DNA of 64,000 nucleotides. Source: Cladopsammia gracilis. Taxonomy: Eukaryota > Cnidaria > Anthozoa > Scleractinia > Dendrophylliidae. Under the pieces are notes generated by a model that was not told where the DNA came from, searched no databases, and saw nothing but the letters and a program-made list of their open reading frames with translations. Below are positions 42,765 to 52,886 of this stretch, piece by piece; within the stretch, counting starts at the first letter, position 1; each line of letters opens with the position of its first letter. Location of the stretch: NCBI GenBank assembly GCA_022457155.1, contig JAJGOT010000273.1, positions 816,001-880,000 on the forward strand, read 5' to 3'. Made by a program: the position numbers and the translations under genes.

Positions 42765-45104
42765 TTACAACTGGACCCCATTAATGACCTCAATCAACTC
42801 GTCATGATAGTCTCCTTTATATGCACTAGTGCAGTCTTTTATAAACTCAACCACTTGATCTCCCAGTACTGCATTACTCAAATTAAACTGAGAGTGGGTT
42901 TCCAAAGCATCATAAAGCTTTAATGTCAGTAGATACAATGGTATTTGACGGGGATCAGGTTGCTGCTGTAATGCATAGGATTCCCCAAAAGATGTATTTG
43001 ACCTCTGCATAAAAGATCTACCGGTACTTTGTGGTACGTTAATTGAAGGTACATCCTTTAAAAATGATGAGTATTCTGCATCAAATTCTGACACTTTAGG
43101 AATAACACTAGTTTGCAAGGTTTCCCGTATTTTTTCAACTGTTTGTCTCTCTTCCAAAGTTAAGATCTCCTTGAAATGCTTCTGAGTTGCAACACCAACC
43201 ACTTTTGACTTCCCTTTGACCCAGCAAAGAACTGGACCACCAGAATTGCCAGAGTTAAGTGCACAGTTTAACACTGCCTTTCTTTGACCTGAATATGTTC
43301 TCTTGGTTCCAGCGACATGTCCGCTCACAAACAGAGCTGTTTCTTCTGTGTGGCTAATTGGATAACCAAATGAAAAAATTTGCATGCCTGGCAAGAGTGA
43401 TTGCTTAGACAACTGTAATGGATAAATTTGACCATCCAATTTAAGATCTTTGCAAAAAAGGAGTGCCAAGTCTTTACCCGTATCATAGTGAGCAACTTCA
43501 CAAGGCAGTTGACCAATGGATTCATTGGAAATTGAAATTTGAGTCCTCTGGCTGTCATCGTAGAGGACACTTTCAACAACGTGCTTGTTGGTAATAATAA
43601 AGTGACCTTGAATGATAAAACCAGAACCATGCTCAAGGTCAGTGATCTCTGTGGCTTCGGCATACTCTCTTTCAATGTCAGCCCTGTTTTTATCAACTCT
43701 CTCCCTCACTTTATCAGAATCTGGTTCATCTAGTTCTGGGTATTTGTCATGAAATGGCTTTGAATCAAAATGGTCAATTGCATTTTGAATGTCAAAAATG
43801 TCATATGTTTGGTCGATCTTTAACATCCCAGATTCACTTTCTTTGGTGGGAAATATGTCTGAATCTTTCAGCAAGGTACCCACAAAGCAATCTCTCACAC
43901 GCCGCTCTGCCTCATATGGAGAGTACTTGGGTTGCCTGTGTTTGTCTTCCTGGAACTCTTTCTCTAAATCAGCTCTTTGTGCTGTGATCAATTTTGTCAA
44001 CTCATCAGATCCAGGGCCATCTTCTGGATACGTTTGAAGGAGCATTTTCCCATTAAAATAAGAAAGTGCGTTGTGAATATCAAATATGGTAAAAGTTTGA
44101 GTTGCGTCTGGTCTTCCATCTGCATCCTTTTTGACAGGTAGGATATTATATGCACCATTCTCATGTGGAAAGGAAGAGTAATAACAACTCTGCACTCGCC
44201 TCTTTGCCTCGTCGTAGGAATATTTATGAAGTTCATGCTCCACATCCCCTTGAGCTTGGGAAATGGCTTCAATTATATACTCTCTTTTGACTTCAGCCCT
44301 ATTTACATCAATTTTAGAAACAATGTTCTCAGATAGATCAAAAGGATCAGGTTCTTTTGGGTATTTATCAACAAAGCTCAATTTATCAAAATAAACAAAT
44401 GCTGCATAAATTTCATCAATGTTGTAATTCTTCTTATAAAATATTGGGTCAAGGAATTTATGCAGTTTTTGGTCACTTTTAAAGATGCCAGCAAAGCAAT
44501 CCCTCACTCGGCGCTGTGCAACAAGCCAGGAATATCTGTTTCGTCCATCTGGGTTAGCAGTAGCTTCCTCGCATTCCCTCCTAATATCTGCCCTACGTTC
44601 ATCAATCAAGTTCTTCAGTTTGTCAGACCCTGGTCCTTCTTTTGGATACTTTTCAACCCAACGCTTTTCATCATAACGAACCAGAGCGTCATGGATATCA
44701 ATGATGTCAACAGTATCAGATTCAGTAGTCAAGGGACACAGCGTACGTTCATACCACATCCATGAGCCCTTCGTCGATGATATCCAACGATGAACGAAAC
44801 TTTTTGCATAACAGCTTTGCAATCGCTCTTCCGCAATTTTCCTCTCATATCTACGTGTTTCTGGTCTCCCGAAAATCTTCACCTTTACACAAGCATTCAG
44901 TGCTTTTCTTCCTTCATTGCCTAATATGTCGCCACAATGCATCATTTGTATGTTCACCAATGCCACCTCGGTTTTCAATATGGCAGCGTGCCAAGACCAA
45001 GGGCTTTTTTTATGAAATTCTTCGAAGGTCTTCAAACTCCTTTCGGGGATAAACACATTTTCATGGAATTCTAAAGGGTTTAGAAGGAAAGAAAGAACAT
45101 GCAT
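42765..45104 (-). CDS. Multi-repeat HtrA/trypsin-like serine protease (intact paralogue)
   Basis: A single uninterrupted frame of 779 codons. Residues from about 55 are conserved in the paralogue (MHCGDILGNEGRKALNAC), so Met54 or Met55 (44940-44945) is the likelier start; the upstream 54 residues have no counterpart. Four related repeats follow at about 131-208, 227-311, 337-410 and 433-485. Each reads (D/N)IxDIxxAxxxFD, then KYP..GPGSDKL..LI..RRAD..RE, and ends in YS..EA.RRVRDCFAG in the first three. The protease domain starts at DLEHGSGFIIQ (489) with His508 in TNKHVV, Asp545 in TGKDLALL and Ser621 in GNSGGPV, a complete triad. A C-terminal segment of about 120 residues (LYLLTLKLYDALETHSQFNLSNA) is shared by both genes. 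No signal peptide or PDZ domain is seen. The repeat is not one I recognise. Confidence 0.9.
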   Translation of the reverse strand: MHVLSFLLNPLEFHENVFIPERSLKTFEEFHKKSPWSWHAAILKTEVALVNIQMMHCGDILGNEGRKALNACVKVKIFGRPETRRYERKIAEERLQSCYAKSFVHRWISSTKGSWMWYERTLCPLTTESDTVDIIDIHDALVRYDEKRWVEKYPKEGPGSDKLKNLIDERRADIRRECEEATANPDGRNRYSWLVAQRRVRDCFAGIFKSDQKLHKFLDPIFYKKNYNIDEIYAAFVYFDKLSFVDKYPKEPDPFDLSENIVSKIDVNRAEVKREYIIEAISQAQGDVEHELHKYSYDEAKRRVQSCYYSSFPHENGAYNILPVKKDADGRPDATQTFTIFDIHNALSYFNGKMLLQTYPEDGPGSDELTKLITAQRADLEKEFQEDKHRQPKYSPYEAERRVRDCFVGTLLKDSDIFPTKESESGMLKIDQTYDIFDIQNAIDHFDSKPFHDKYPELDEPDSDKVRERVDKNRADIEREYAEATEITDLEHGSGFIIQGHFIITNKHVVESVLYDDSQRTQISISNESIGQLPCEVAHYDTGKDLALLFCKDLKLDGQIYPLQLSKQSLLPGMQIFSFGYPISHTEETALFVSGHVAGTKRTYSGQRKAVLNCALNSGNSGGPVLCWVKGKSKVVGVATQKHFKEILTLEERQTVEKIRETLQTSVIPKVSEFDAEYSSFLKDVPSINVPQSTGRSFMQRSNTSFGESYALQQQPDPRQIPLYLLTLKLYDALETHSQFNLSNAVLGDQVVEFIKDCTSAYKGDYHDELIEVINGVQL

Positions 45105-45130
45105 GGTTCAATAGTCCATTTTACAGTTGT

Positions 45131-45260
45131 GTGTTTGGCGACTTGGCCTTTGAATGGAAGCGAGGCTGGAGGTGACCTTGTTATGATACAGAACTTAGTG
45201 CTTTTCATATGTAAATTTAGCTAGTTAGCATGAGAAAAACATGAACAGCGCTAAGGTCTG

Positions 45261-45291
<31 letters not shown>

Positions 45292-45314
45292 CCATTCAAA
45301 GGCCAGGTCACCAA
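45131..45314. mobile_element. Foldback MITE upstream of the protease paralogue
   Basis: GGCGACTTGGCCTTTGAATGG...GAGGTGACCTTGTT is mirrored by AACAAGGTCACCTCC...CCATTCAAAGGCCAGGTCACC. It lies 27 bp upstream of the first possible ATG of the minus-strand gene, so it probably overlaps its promoter or 5' UTR. Confidence 0.75.
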
Positions 45315-45524
45315 ACACACAACTTCGTACAGGTAATCATGATTTCGCGTGCAAAGAGCACGAGTAAATTTTTCAAAAGCTGACGCGAGTGCAATTTGTG
45401 GCCTCTGAGAAAGTGCTCATTTATTCCAAAATTGCACAAGAAAAATCATGTAATTGCTTGTTAACAATTTACACGCAAAAATTTCTGTGACGATGCAATT
45501 GTTTTCGTTACGAAAAGTCACTTT

Positions 45525-45577
45525 GGGTGCGTTCGATTGGGAAATCCGGATTTCGATTTTGAAATCCGGATTTCAAA
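45525..45577. mobile_element. MITE, left part (split by the DIRS element)
   Basis: GGGTGCGTTCGATTGGGAAATCC begins the element. Its inverted right end (...TTTCCCAATCGAACGCACCC) is at 50615-50634. The DIRS element is inserted between them. Confidence 0.8.
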
Positions 45578-46124
45578 ATTGCAGATTGTGCTAGGCTACA
45601 AGGTAGCTGAAGTACAATCAGAATTCTATTATTGTTGCACGAAGAATTCACTAATTGGTCTTGGCCTCAAATATATAGAAATACCAAAGTCATTAAAAGC
45701 GAAAATATGCAGCGCGAAAAAGTTTCCACAAAAGGTCATGCATACCATATATGGACCAGGCAATCCCATAAGCCTAGGCGCCAGCATCGAGCCGGCGGCC
45801 ATTGAACTTTGCCACAACAAAATAAACAGACTATGGAATAAGATAAGCATCTTTAATAACAAAACTTTTTAAACAATACAGTGCAACAAAGATCTTGGAA
45901 CCAGTTGACAAAATGAGTCCAATCTGCAACGAGATAAAAAGGACAATGTTGGCACGGTAGTCACGTAAATAGGGAGGGGGGGGGGGAGGGAATTAGTGAA
46001 TTCTTCGTGCAACAATAATAGAATTCTGATTGTACTCCAGCTACCTTGTAGCCTAGCACAATCTGCAATTCTATAGCATGTTGCACTCCGAATTCACTAA
46101 TTGGTCTCGTTCAAAGCAACTGAC

Positions 46125-47079
46125 CTATGAAATGACTGCTGTGCCAAAGGAAACAGAGTGGCGAGGACGGTAATGAAAGCGATTGAAAGTTGTCTCCCGG
46201 GACCAGTCCGCTGCTGTCAGGATATCTTTCACTGATACACCACACTGTCTTGCTGCAGAGGAAGAGGCGCCTCTTGTTGAGTGAGCCTTAAAGACACTGG
46301 TGTCAATCCCAGCATCTTGTAGAGTCAGCTTCAGCCATCTACCTATGGAAGTTGATGAAATGGGAGAAAAAGGTCTCCGAGTGGCTAAAAATAAGGGCTG
46401 ACTAACACCACTATGGCTGCGGTGAATTTCTGTCTTATTAATGTATTCCTTCAGACAGGCAACTGGACATAACTGAACATTGTTTTTAAGGGCTGGGGAA
46501 AAGAATGTGACATCTTTTCCAGGAACTCTGGTCTTAGTTAGCCCTGGAATCCTGAACTCCACACCCTCTGGTAAATATTGCATGAATGCCAAATCCAAGG
46601 CATGTAAATCAGACTGATGCTTTGCACTTGTTAGAGCAAGTAACATTGCACACTTCCTCGAGAGACGTTTGATATCTAAGATACTGTTATCTGGCCACTC
46701 AGTAACCAGAGAAACCTCCCAAGTGGCAGAGCGACGGGGTTTAGGTGGTCTCCTATTAAATACCCCTCTCATAAAGTTACACACAATTTTGTGTTGACCC
46801 AAGGGAGTTCCTTCCAAGGGTGGAACTGTGGAGCTAATAGCTGATCTATAAGTATTAATTGTACTGTTTACCTTGCTCAAACAACTCAGTGAGAAAGTGA
46901 ACTAAATCACTCACAGCTGGACGAAAGGGATCAATTTGTCGTTGACGACTCCAGCTACACCACTTAGCCCAACAGGACTTGTACTGAGCATTTGTTGATC
47001 TGCGTTGGGCAGAGAGGAGAATATCTGTAGCTTCTCTCGATATGCCCTCTGATGAGAGGTGATCCCTGAGACTCTCCAT
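46125..47079 (-). pseudogene. DIRS tyrosine recombinase (one frameshift)
   Basis: The N-terminal part (47079-46855) reads MESLRDHLSSEGISREAT...WCSWSRQRQIDPF...FLTELFEQGK, a core-binding domain. After a 1-nt frameshift near 46870 the frame continues TINTYRSAIS...SAKHQSDLHALD, HSTRGASSSAA (the HxxR motif) and DWSRETTFNRFHYR with the likely nucleophilic Tyr. The recombinase integrates the circular DNA intermediate. Apart from the frameshift it looks complete. Confidence 0.82.
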
Positions 47080-47083
47080 CCTG

Positions 47084-48844
47084 CTAGTGGCAGGGAGTTT
47101 TTGAATGTCTGTCCCCCATTGGGTTTAACAGCAGATCGTTGTGGGACGGAAGCAAAACTGGATTGTCTGTGAGCAGCTGCAAAAGGTGGGGGTACCACGC
47201 CTGGGCTGGCCACACTGGGCATATGATCAACAGAGCTGCTCCTTCGAGGCCTATCTTCCTCAGACATTTGCTGATCAAATTGAAAGGGGGGAAGGCGTAA
47301 GCATTCTCCTTACTCCAAGGTTGAACTAGGGCATCGAACTGTTCCGCTAGGGGATCTGGCAGATAACTGTAGAATCTCTCCAACTGAGTGTTGTTCCTGT
47401 TGGCAAAAAGGTCTATCGTAAAGGGACCGAAACTGTGATTCAGAACCTTGAACACTCTTGAATCGAGCTTCCAGTCCGCTGCATCTGGTTTTGCTCGAGA
47501 CTCTGCATCTGCCACAACATTCAGTCGACCCGGGATGTGCTCCGCTCGAAGAGTGATCTTCCTTGCGAGGCACCACTCCCAGAGGGAACGAGCATGTTTG
47601 TCTAACACACTCCTCTTGGCTCCCCCCATTTTGTTTACATAAGCTATAGCTGATGTGTTGTCCATTTGTATTAGGACATGGGCATTGTCCAGGGATTTGG
47701 TGAAGGCCTTGATTGCATAGGTGGCTGCCAGCAGCTCCAGGCAATTTATGTGAAGTGAGGATTCGTGAAGAGACCAGGTTCCCCTTGTCCCAATCCCGTT
47801 GCACACCGCCCCCCAACCCGACCCCGAAGCATCCCATTGGATAAGCATATTTGGAAGGAGGGGCTTCACTGGCCTGGAGTTGGCCGTAGGCAGGTTGGTT
47901 ATCCACCAATCTAGGTCTAATCGAACCTCTATGTCTAGAATTACCTTCTGATGGAGGGGAACTCCCTGGTGGTCTAAGGAATTCTTCAGGTGTTGAAGTG
48001 ATCTGTAATGGAGTGGAGCCTGGAAAACAGCTGCCTTTGCTGCTACCATTTTTCCAATTAAGTGTGTTAGATCTGACTGTGAAGCACTCCTGGAATTTAG
48101 AAGACTTCTGTATTCCTTCTGGAGGTTTAAAACTTTGCTGTCTGGGAGGGAAAGGCTCATGGTTATGGAGTTGACCAATACACCTAGGAATTCCATCTCC
48201 TGTGAAGGGAGTAGAATAGATTTGTCCATATTCAAAACAAACCCCAGATTCTCCAACAGGTAAATCATTAGAGACGCATCTCTTATAGCTCCCTCCCTCT
48301 GAGAATTTAGGATTAGCATGTCGTCTATGTAAATACAAATCCTTAGACCCAGTCTCCTGACATAGGCTATCAGGGGCTTCAGCACTTTTGTGAAGACCCG
48401 AGGTGCTGAAGTGAGACCGAAAGGTAGGCATTTGAACTGGTAAGTTACATTTTTGAATTGAAAGCAAAGAAGCTTTTGGTGTGCCGGGTGGATGGGTACA
48501 GCAAAGTATGCGTCCTTGAGGTCTATTTTGCACATGAAGTCGAAAGGGCGAAGAATGTCTGCAACCACCTTCAAGTCCTCCATTTTGAAATGATGGTGGC
48601 ATACAAAAGAGTTTAGCTTGGACAAGTTTATCACTGGACGCTGCCCGCCCCCTTTTTTCTCCACTAGGAAAAGGTTGCTGTAAAAGAGGTTGCTGTGGTA
48701 GGGGACTTGACGTATGGCTCTCTTGTCTAAGAGGCTGGCAATCTCGTCCTCTACTAAGGCCAACTGACTGGCATTTAAAGGATGTGGGGCGGGCAGCCTT
48801 GACTGCCTGGGAACCCCTGTCAGCTCTAATTTGTAACCCCTCAC
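47084..48844 (-). CDS. DIRS reverse transcriptase, RNase H and methyltransferase-like region
   Basis: The 586-codon frame is open throughout. RT motifs: KKGGGQRPVINLSKLN, CKIDLKDAYFAVPI, LPFGLTSAPRVFTK, and YIDDMLIL with the intact catalytic YIDD. RNase H follows: QWDASGSGWGAV, NCLELLAATYA, QMDNTSAIAYVNKMGG. The last 130 residues (FTIDLFANRNNTQLERFYSYLPDP...YAFPPFNLI...ICPVWPAQAWYP) match the DAM-methyltransferase-like region of DIRS elements. It starts at TTG or an upstream codon; in DIRS elements this ORF often overlaps the gag-like ORF in another frame. Confidence 0.9.
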   Translation of the reverse strand: MRGYKLELTGVPRQSRLPAPHPLNASQLALVEDEIASLLDKRAIRQVPYHSNLFYSNLFLVEKKGGGQRPVINLSKLNSFVCHHHFKMEDLKVVADILRPFDFMCKIDLKDAYFAVPIHPAHQKLLCFQFKNVTYQFKCLPFGLTSAPRVFTKVLKPLIAYVRRLGLRICIYIDDMLILNSQREGAIRDASLMIYLLENLGFVLNMDKSILLPSQEMEFLGVLVNSITMSLSLPDSKVLNLQKEYRSLLNSRSASQSDLTHLIGKMVAAKAAVFQAPLHYRSLQHLKNSLDHQGVPLHQKVILDIEVRLDLDWWITNLPTANSRPVKPLLPNMLIQWDASGSGWGAVCNGIGTRGTWSLHESSLHINCLELLAATYAIKAFTKSLDNAHVLIQMDNTSAIAYVNKMGGAKRSVLDKHARSLWEWCLARKITLRAEHIPGRLNVVADAESRAKPDAADWKLDSRVFKVLNHSFGPFTIDLFANRNNTQLERFYSYLPDPLAEQFDALVQPWSKENAYAFPPFNLISKCLRKIGLEGAALLIICPVWPAQAWYPHLLQLLTDNPVLLPSHNDLLLNPMGDRHSKTPCH

Positions 48845-48981
48845 AGTGTCGATAGTCCATTGGTCTGATGTTAGGAGTTCCCAGTTCTGGAGAAAATACT
48901 TTAGCCTCCCCGCCCTGGGGATGTCCTCTAAGTTGACGTGGACAAAGGGAAGGGGGGAAGGTGAATGAGAATGGAGAAGGC

Positions 48982-50234
48982 TTACCTCTGTTTTCCTTGC
49001 ATGTAGATCCTGTTGGGAGCTTGTGTGGGCTGTTTGTTGGACCTCTGTTCGAACGCAAGCCTTCGGTCCGCCCCTCCCAGGGAAGGCTTCCCTTGGGAGG
49101 GGGCCCTCCGAAAAGGCCGGTTGTTATCGTAGGGCCTTTTCCTGTTAAAGCTCTGACTGCTTTGATTTCCGGAAGGCGAATGGTCTTGGTGAGAGGATTG
49201 ATCATTCTGCCCTTGAATAGTTGTTGAAGTACTGCCTCTAAAAGATCTCTTTTTGAACTGGTTTTTCTTGCTTTGGGGCTGGATGGCTTTAGAAACTTTC
49301 TCAGCCAATTCACCAACAAAGTTAAGTTCCTTGGCTTTAGATTCACCAAAGAGGTACTTTTGCATAGAATCAGAGTGTTTTCCAAGCTCAGTTGTGTCAG
49401 TAATATGTGAGGACTTAACAATATCCTGGCGTCTGTGTTTGTTGACTGTAGCCACAGCATGTCCCAGCAAGCGGAGACTTTTGAGAACCAGGTTGATTGC
49501 CTCACCGACCTGAAGAGCCTGAGGGTCCCGTTTCAAATGCTGGAGAAGGATGCAAAGTGGACCTGCTGCATCCATATAGTTTCTTTCCGTCACTTGGAGA
49601 TCCTGTTCCCACCGAAGATTAGCTAGAGACTGCTTACCTTGAATAAGGACAAGCCATTTATCAAGCTCTGGGACATGGAGGGCAGGAACGTCGAGCTTTG
49701 GGAATTGTTTGACGAGCTCGTTATGAGCTTTGTCCCCCATGCACGATCGGAAATAAATATCAATGATTTCCTTGAGATCCGTATCGATATTCCACATACA
49801 ATAACGAGTATTTGTAGAGCCAGAAGGCGGAGGAGTTTCATCGACTACTGTCACTTTAGAAGCGTGTTTCTTCGCCTCCTCTTTTGCCGCCAATAAGGCT
49901 GAGGCAAAGAGGTCGGTAGAACCGCCTTCGGAAACCTTAGCGACTTTGCTCAAGGGTTCCTTATCCCGGTCAGAAAGGCAGCTAGGGGCTGCAACGCTAA
50001 GCAGACTAGCTGCGTAGGATCTCTTTTGGCCGGTTTGCTGTTCGTTCGAAGCAGGCGAGAAACCGTTCATTGACAAACGGGTTTCTTGCAAGGCCGACTG
50101 ATCCTGCGAGGCGCCGGTTAGTTCGCCTCCTTCCAGCGTAGAATCGCCATTCAACGATCCCTTGGGGATGTAGGCGAAGCCTCATCAGTTACCAAGCCCG
50201 TAGACTCGTGATAAGACACAATTTCTTCATCCAT
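48982..50234 (-). pseudogene. DIRS gag-like protein (probable 1-nt frameshift near its start)
   Basis: The main frame (50154-48982, 390 codons) contains QKRSYAASLLSVAAPS, DLKEIIDIYFRSCMGD and HRRQDIVKSSH, followed by a basic, Q/S/N-rich tail. This is typical of DIRS ORF1 proteins. An ATG at 50232-50234 opens M-D-E-E-I-V-S-Y-H-E-S-T-G-L in another phase and stops just where the main frame begins, which suggests a 1-nt indel near 50160. Confidence 0.75.
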
Positions 50235-50473
50235 TGTAGTCCAAAAACTCCCAAAAAGCTTGTACAGAATAAAGGGCGGTCAAACCAAACACTCGCAAAG
50301 TGAAAATGGCCGCCGGCTCGATGCTGGCGCCTAGGCTTATGGGATTGCCTGGTCCATATATGGTATGCATGACCTTTCGCGCTGCATATTTTCGCTTTTT
50401 AATGACTTTGGTATTTCTATATATTTGAGGCCAAGACCAATTAGTGACTTCGGAGTGCAACATGCTATAGAAT

Positions 50474-50634
50474 CGAAATTTAAATCCGGATTTCGGATTT
50501 CCATTGTTCCTGGAAATCCATCGCGAAGAAGGATTTCGGTAAGTGGAAATCCGTTTTTGGATTTTGCGTTTCTTTGGGAAATCCGAAATCCGGATTTTAA
50601 AATCGAAATCCATATTTCCCAATCGAACGCACCC
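50474..50634. mobile_element. MITE, right part (split by the DIRS element)
   Basis: Right portion of the MITE begun at 45525. Repeated AAATCCGGATTTCG and GGAAATCC motifs lie within it, and the end AATCGAACGCACCC is at 50621-50634. The host element without DIRS would be about 214 bp. Confidence 0.8.
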
Positions 50635-50923
50635 TTTGCTATGTTTCAACAATTATATATAACTTCACCTCAGATTGGTCGAAATTTTGACAGCTGAATT
50701 CATGTGTGAGTATTCACGCACTCGCTACAAGAATTGGTGCATCAAGAGTTTTTTCTATTTCAATTTAACTAACTCCTTTCCTAGGTACTTTAAGCCGAAA
50801 CTTTATAAAAGAAGAAAGAAAAACATAGATGTCGTCATAATTTTGCTGTTGTCCACTCAGGATTCGAGAGTGACTATCTGAAGTACACATTGTTGTATTA
50901 CAATGTCAGCCGTTGAGAATTTG
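50635..50923. other. Intergenic, nothing recognised
   Basis: Short AT-rich interval without features other than the left 9-bp duplication (50915-50923) of the next MITE. Confidence 0.4.
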
Positions 50924-51180
50924 ATCGCCTGAGAAAACATACGACTTTTCGTAGTGGCGCCACTACGGTTCCCTCCCGGCGCGAAATGGCGTCTGAGAAA
51001 CAAGCATAAAATTACCGTACTGATGATGTAACTCTATCCAGATCAGGATAGTCCTTCTGATTGGTTGAAACAATTTCTCAGTCTCTCAGTATGGCGTTTT
51101 TTCGCTTGTTTCTCAGACGTCTTTTTGCGAAGGGAACCGTAGTGGCGCCACCACGAAAAGTTGTCTGTTTTCTCAGGCTA
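50924..51180. mobile_element. Mutator-like foldback MITE with 9-bp TSD
   Basis: AGAATTTGA is present at 50915-50923 and 51181-51189. The ends (GCCTGAGAAAACA...TTTTCGTAGTGGCGCCACTACG...GCGTCTGAGAAACAAGC and the inverse, shown in part) give TIRs of about 75 bp. A 9-bp duplication with long TIRs is the Mutator pattern. The GTAGTGGCGCCACTAC block is itself palindromic. Confidence 0.85.
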
Positions 51181-51439
51181 AGAATTTGAGCGTTCTAAAA
51201 AACATCATATGGAATTGAAAATAACTTAAAATTTAAACGCTCAATAAACTACTTTATGGAATGCCAAGCGTGACAAAAGTGTTCAAAGATAAATTTAAAT
51301 ATAGCTTGTGTCATTGAATGTGCTGTACTATGTAATAAATGGTTTGGAAACTAACTTTAATAACTTTAATGCATTAATGCTTAAATATATTTTATTGTTT
51401 TATTTTATTTTATCAGTTTGTCTGATGTCGCAAGATTTT

Positions 51440-51800
51440 TACCGACTTTATTAATGTAAATGTAAATGTAAATATGGCGCGTGTGTCATAAGGAGATGCT
51501 CTCACGCGCTTTACAATACAAATCTAAAAACATCTATTTAGAATAGTATAGTGTAATGAAGCATGAATAAAATATCGATTACAACAATATGATAATAATA
51601 TTTTCAATTACAACAAATTTTGGCAGAACAAAAACTTAACTGGAAAAATAATCAGTCAATTAGAGTTCGTAGACCTTTTTGAAAAGGTGGGTCTTGAGGA
51701 GTCTTTTTAAAGATTGTATACTGTCTTTTAAAAGTCTTTTAAAAGATTGTATATCGTATGCTGTGGAGTGGACGTTACATCCTAGCTAAGGCTAAATCCT
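51440..51800. repeat. SINE-like interspersed repeat
   Basis: TAATGTAAATGTAAATGTAAATATGGCGCG, in parts, then CTCACGCGCTTTACAATAC and AAAAGGTGGGTCTTGAGGAGTC resemble a 3' SINE or LINE-tail family also hinted at 28650-28740. Boundaries are unclear. Confidence 0.4.
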
Positions 51801-52159
51801 ATACCAAATTTTACCAAACGATGTAACTTATGTAATACCAAGAAATTCTATATTGTGTTTAAACCGGACATGGCAACACTTAACAAGCGTAGCGAGCTTA
51901 TATCAACTTGCAGGCAAGCCTAAAATTCAATCGAATCCTTAAAGACCAATCATAAGTTTACAAACGTATATCCCTATTGTTTTTTACGTTTGAATATTGT
52001 AACGGCTTTGGTGAAGATCATATTGCTGATGTATATAAACTGTAACGAAACTTTAATGTGTATGGAATTTAACTGATGAGTGGATCAACGCTTTGTTGGT
52101 CTACGAAACACCGTTCTGTATTAAAGTCCATATGAAACGATATTGAGTAGAACACTTTG

Positions 52160-52168
52160 TTATATATA

Positions 52169-52205
<37 letters not shown>
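52160..52205. repeat. (AT)n microsatellite
   Basis: Alternating TA repeats over about 45 bp, with one interruption. Confidence 0.95.
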
Positions 52206-52207
<2 letters not shown>

Positions 52208-52368
52208 TCATTGAATGTAGATCAGACTTCAGAAGATATTCATTCGTTTAATGCTACAGTTCTGTTTCGTATGATCAAAAGATGACCACACTCATCAGGC
52301 AATTTTAATGTAATTTAATTATAATATAATATAATTATATTATAATATAATTTTTTCAATTTTATATA

Positions 52369-52771
52369 TACACCTAATTGCAATAACGTTGTCATAGGAA
52401 TTACTTAGACATGCAAAGTACGTTCTCGCCGGATTTTAATAATTCTCAAAGCATGCACAAGAGCTATGTCTAAAAACAGGTTTTTGCACTTTTCCTTTTT
52501 TGTAGTGCAACTGTGCACATGTGACAGCTATTCTCAGAGAATAACATCAACCGGGTAGCAACATATTTCCAACATGTACGATTACCATGATTTCAACTTT
52601 GACCTAGGTAAATTTCAACTAACAATAGCCGCTGCACACTTAATTTCAATTAACAATAGGCGCTGCATGCTTAATCGTGCCGCGTGTCGCTGTGATGATT
52701 AAGCTAATTATTCCTATTTGGCTTTTTTCGTTTTTCACTTTTCTATGACAACGTTATTGCAATTAGGTGTA
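52369..52771. mobile_element. MITE (ACACCTAATTGCAATAACG ends)
   Basis: The left end CACCTAATTGCAATAACGTTG...CATAGGAA and the right end TTCTATGACAACGTTATTGC...AATTAGGTG are inverted, shown in part. TA-rich flanks. Two internal near-copies of TTTCAACTAACAATAGCCGCTGCA occur at 52612-52672, quoted only in this abbreviated form. Confidence 0.75.
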
Positions 52772-52886
52772 TGGCAGTCATTTGGCTATTTATCTGATGA
52801 GTGTCGTACAAGTTTTGCCGTACGAAACTATATAGTAATAAATATGCCAAGTCAAATCTTCAGTTGATCAGACTGTCTTCAAATAT

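Larger units (their letters stand above)
45578..50473 (-). mobile_element. DIRS-type tyrosine-recombinase retrotransposon
   Basis: The 4.9 kb element carries gag, RT/RNase H/MT and tyrosine recombinase on the minus strand. The inverted terminal repeats (CCAATTAGTGA...AGCCTAGGCGCC...GCCGGCGGCCAT) are at about 45650-45805 and 50306-50450. The internal complementary region at about 45985-46115 contains the complement of the left extremity (ACCTTGTAGCCTAGCACAATCTGC) fused to that of the right extremity (ATTCTATAGCATGTTGCAC). Those two pieces are quoted only in part. This joins both ends as expected for DIRS replication through a circle. No target duplication, as usual for DIRS. It is inserted in a MITE. 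Confidence 0.92.

Noticed and set aside
47310..49505. A 731-codon ORF overlapping the DIRS RT in another frame
   Set aside because: The peptide is low in recognisable motifs, and the overlapping frame carries all RT and RNase H motifs. Its upstream part (about 49505-48850) overlaps the gag-like ORF as a shadow frame.
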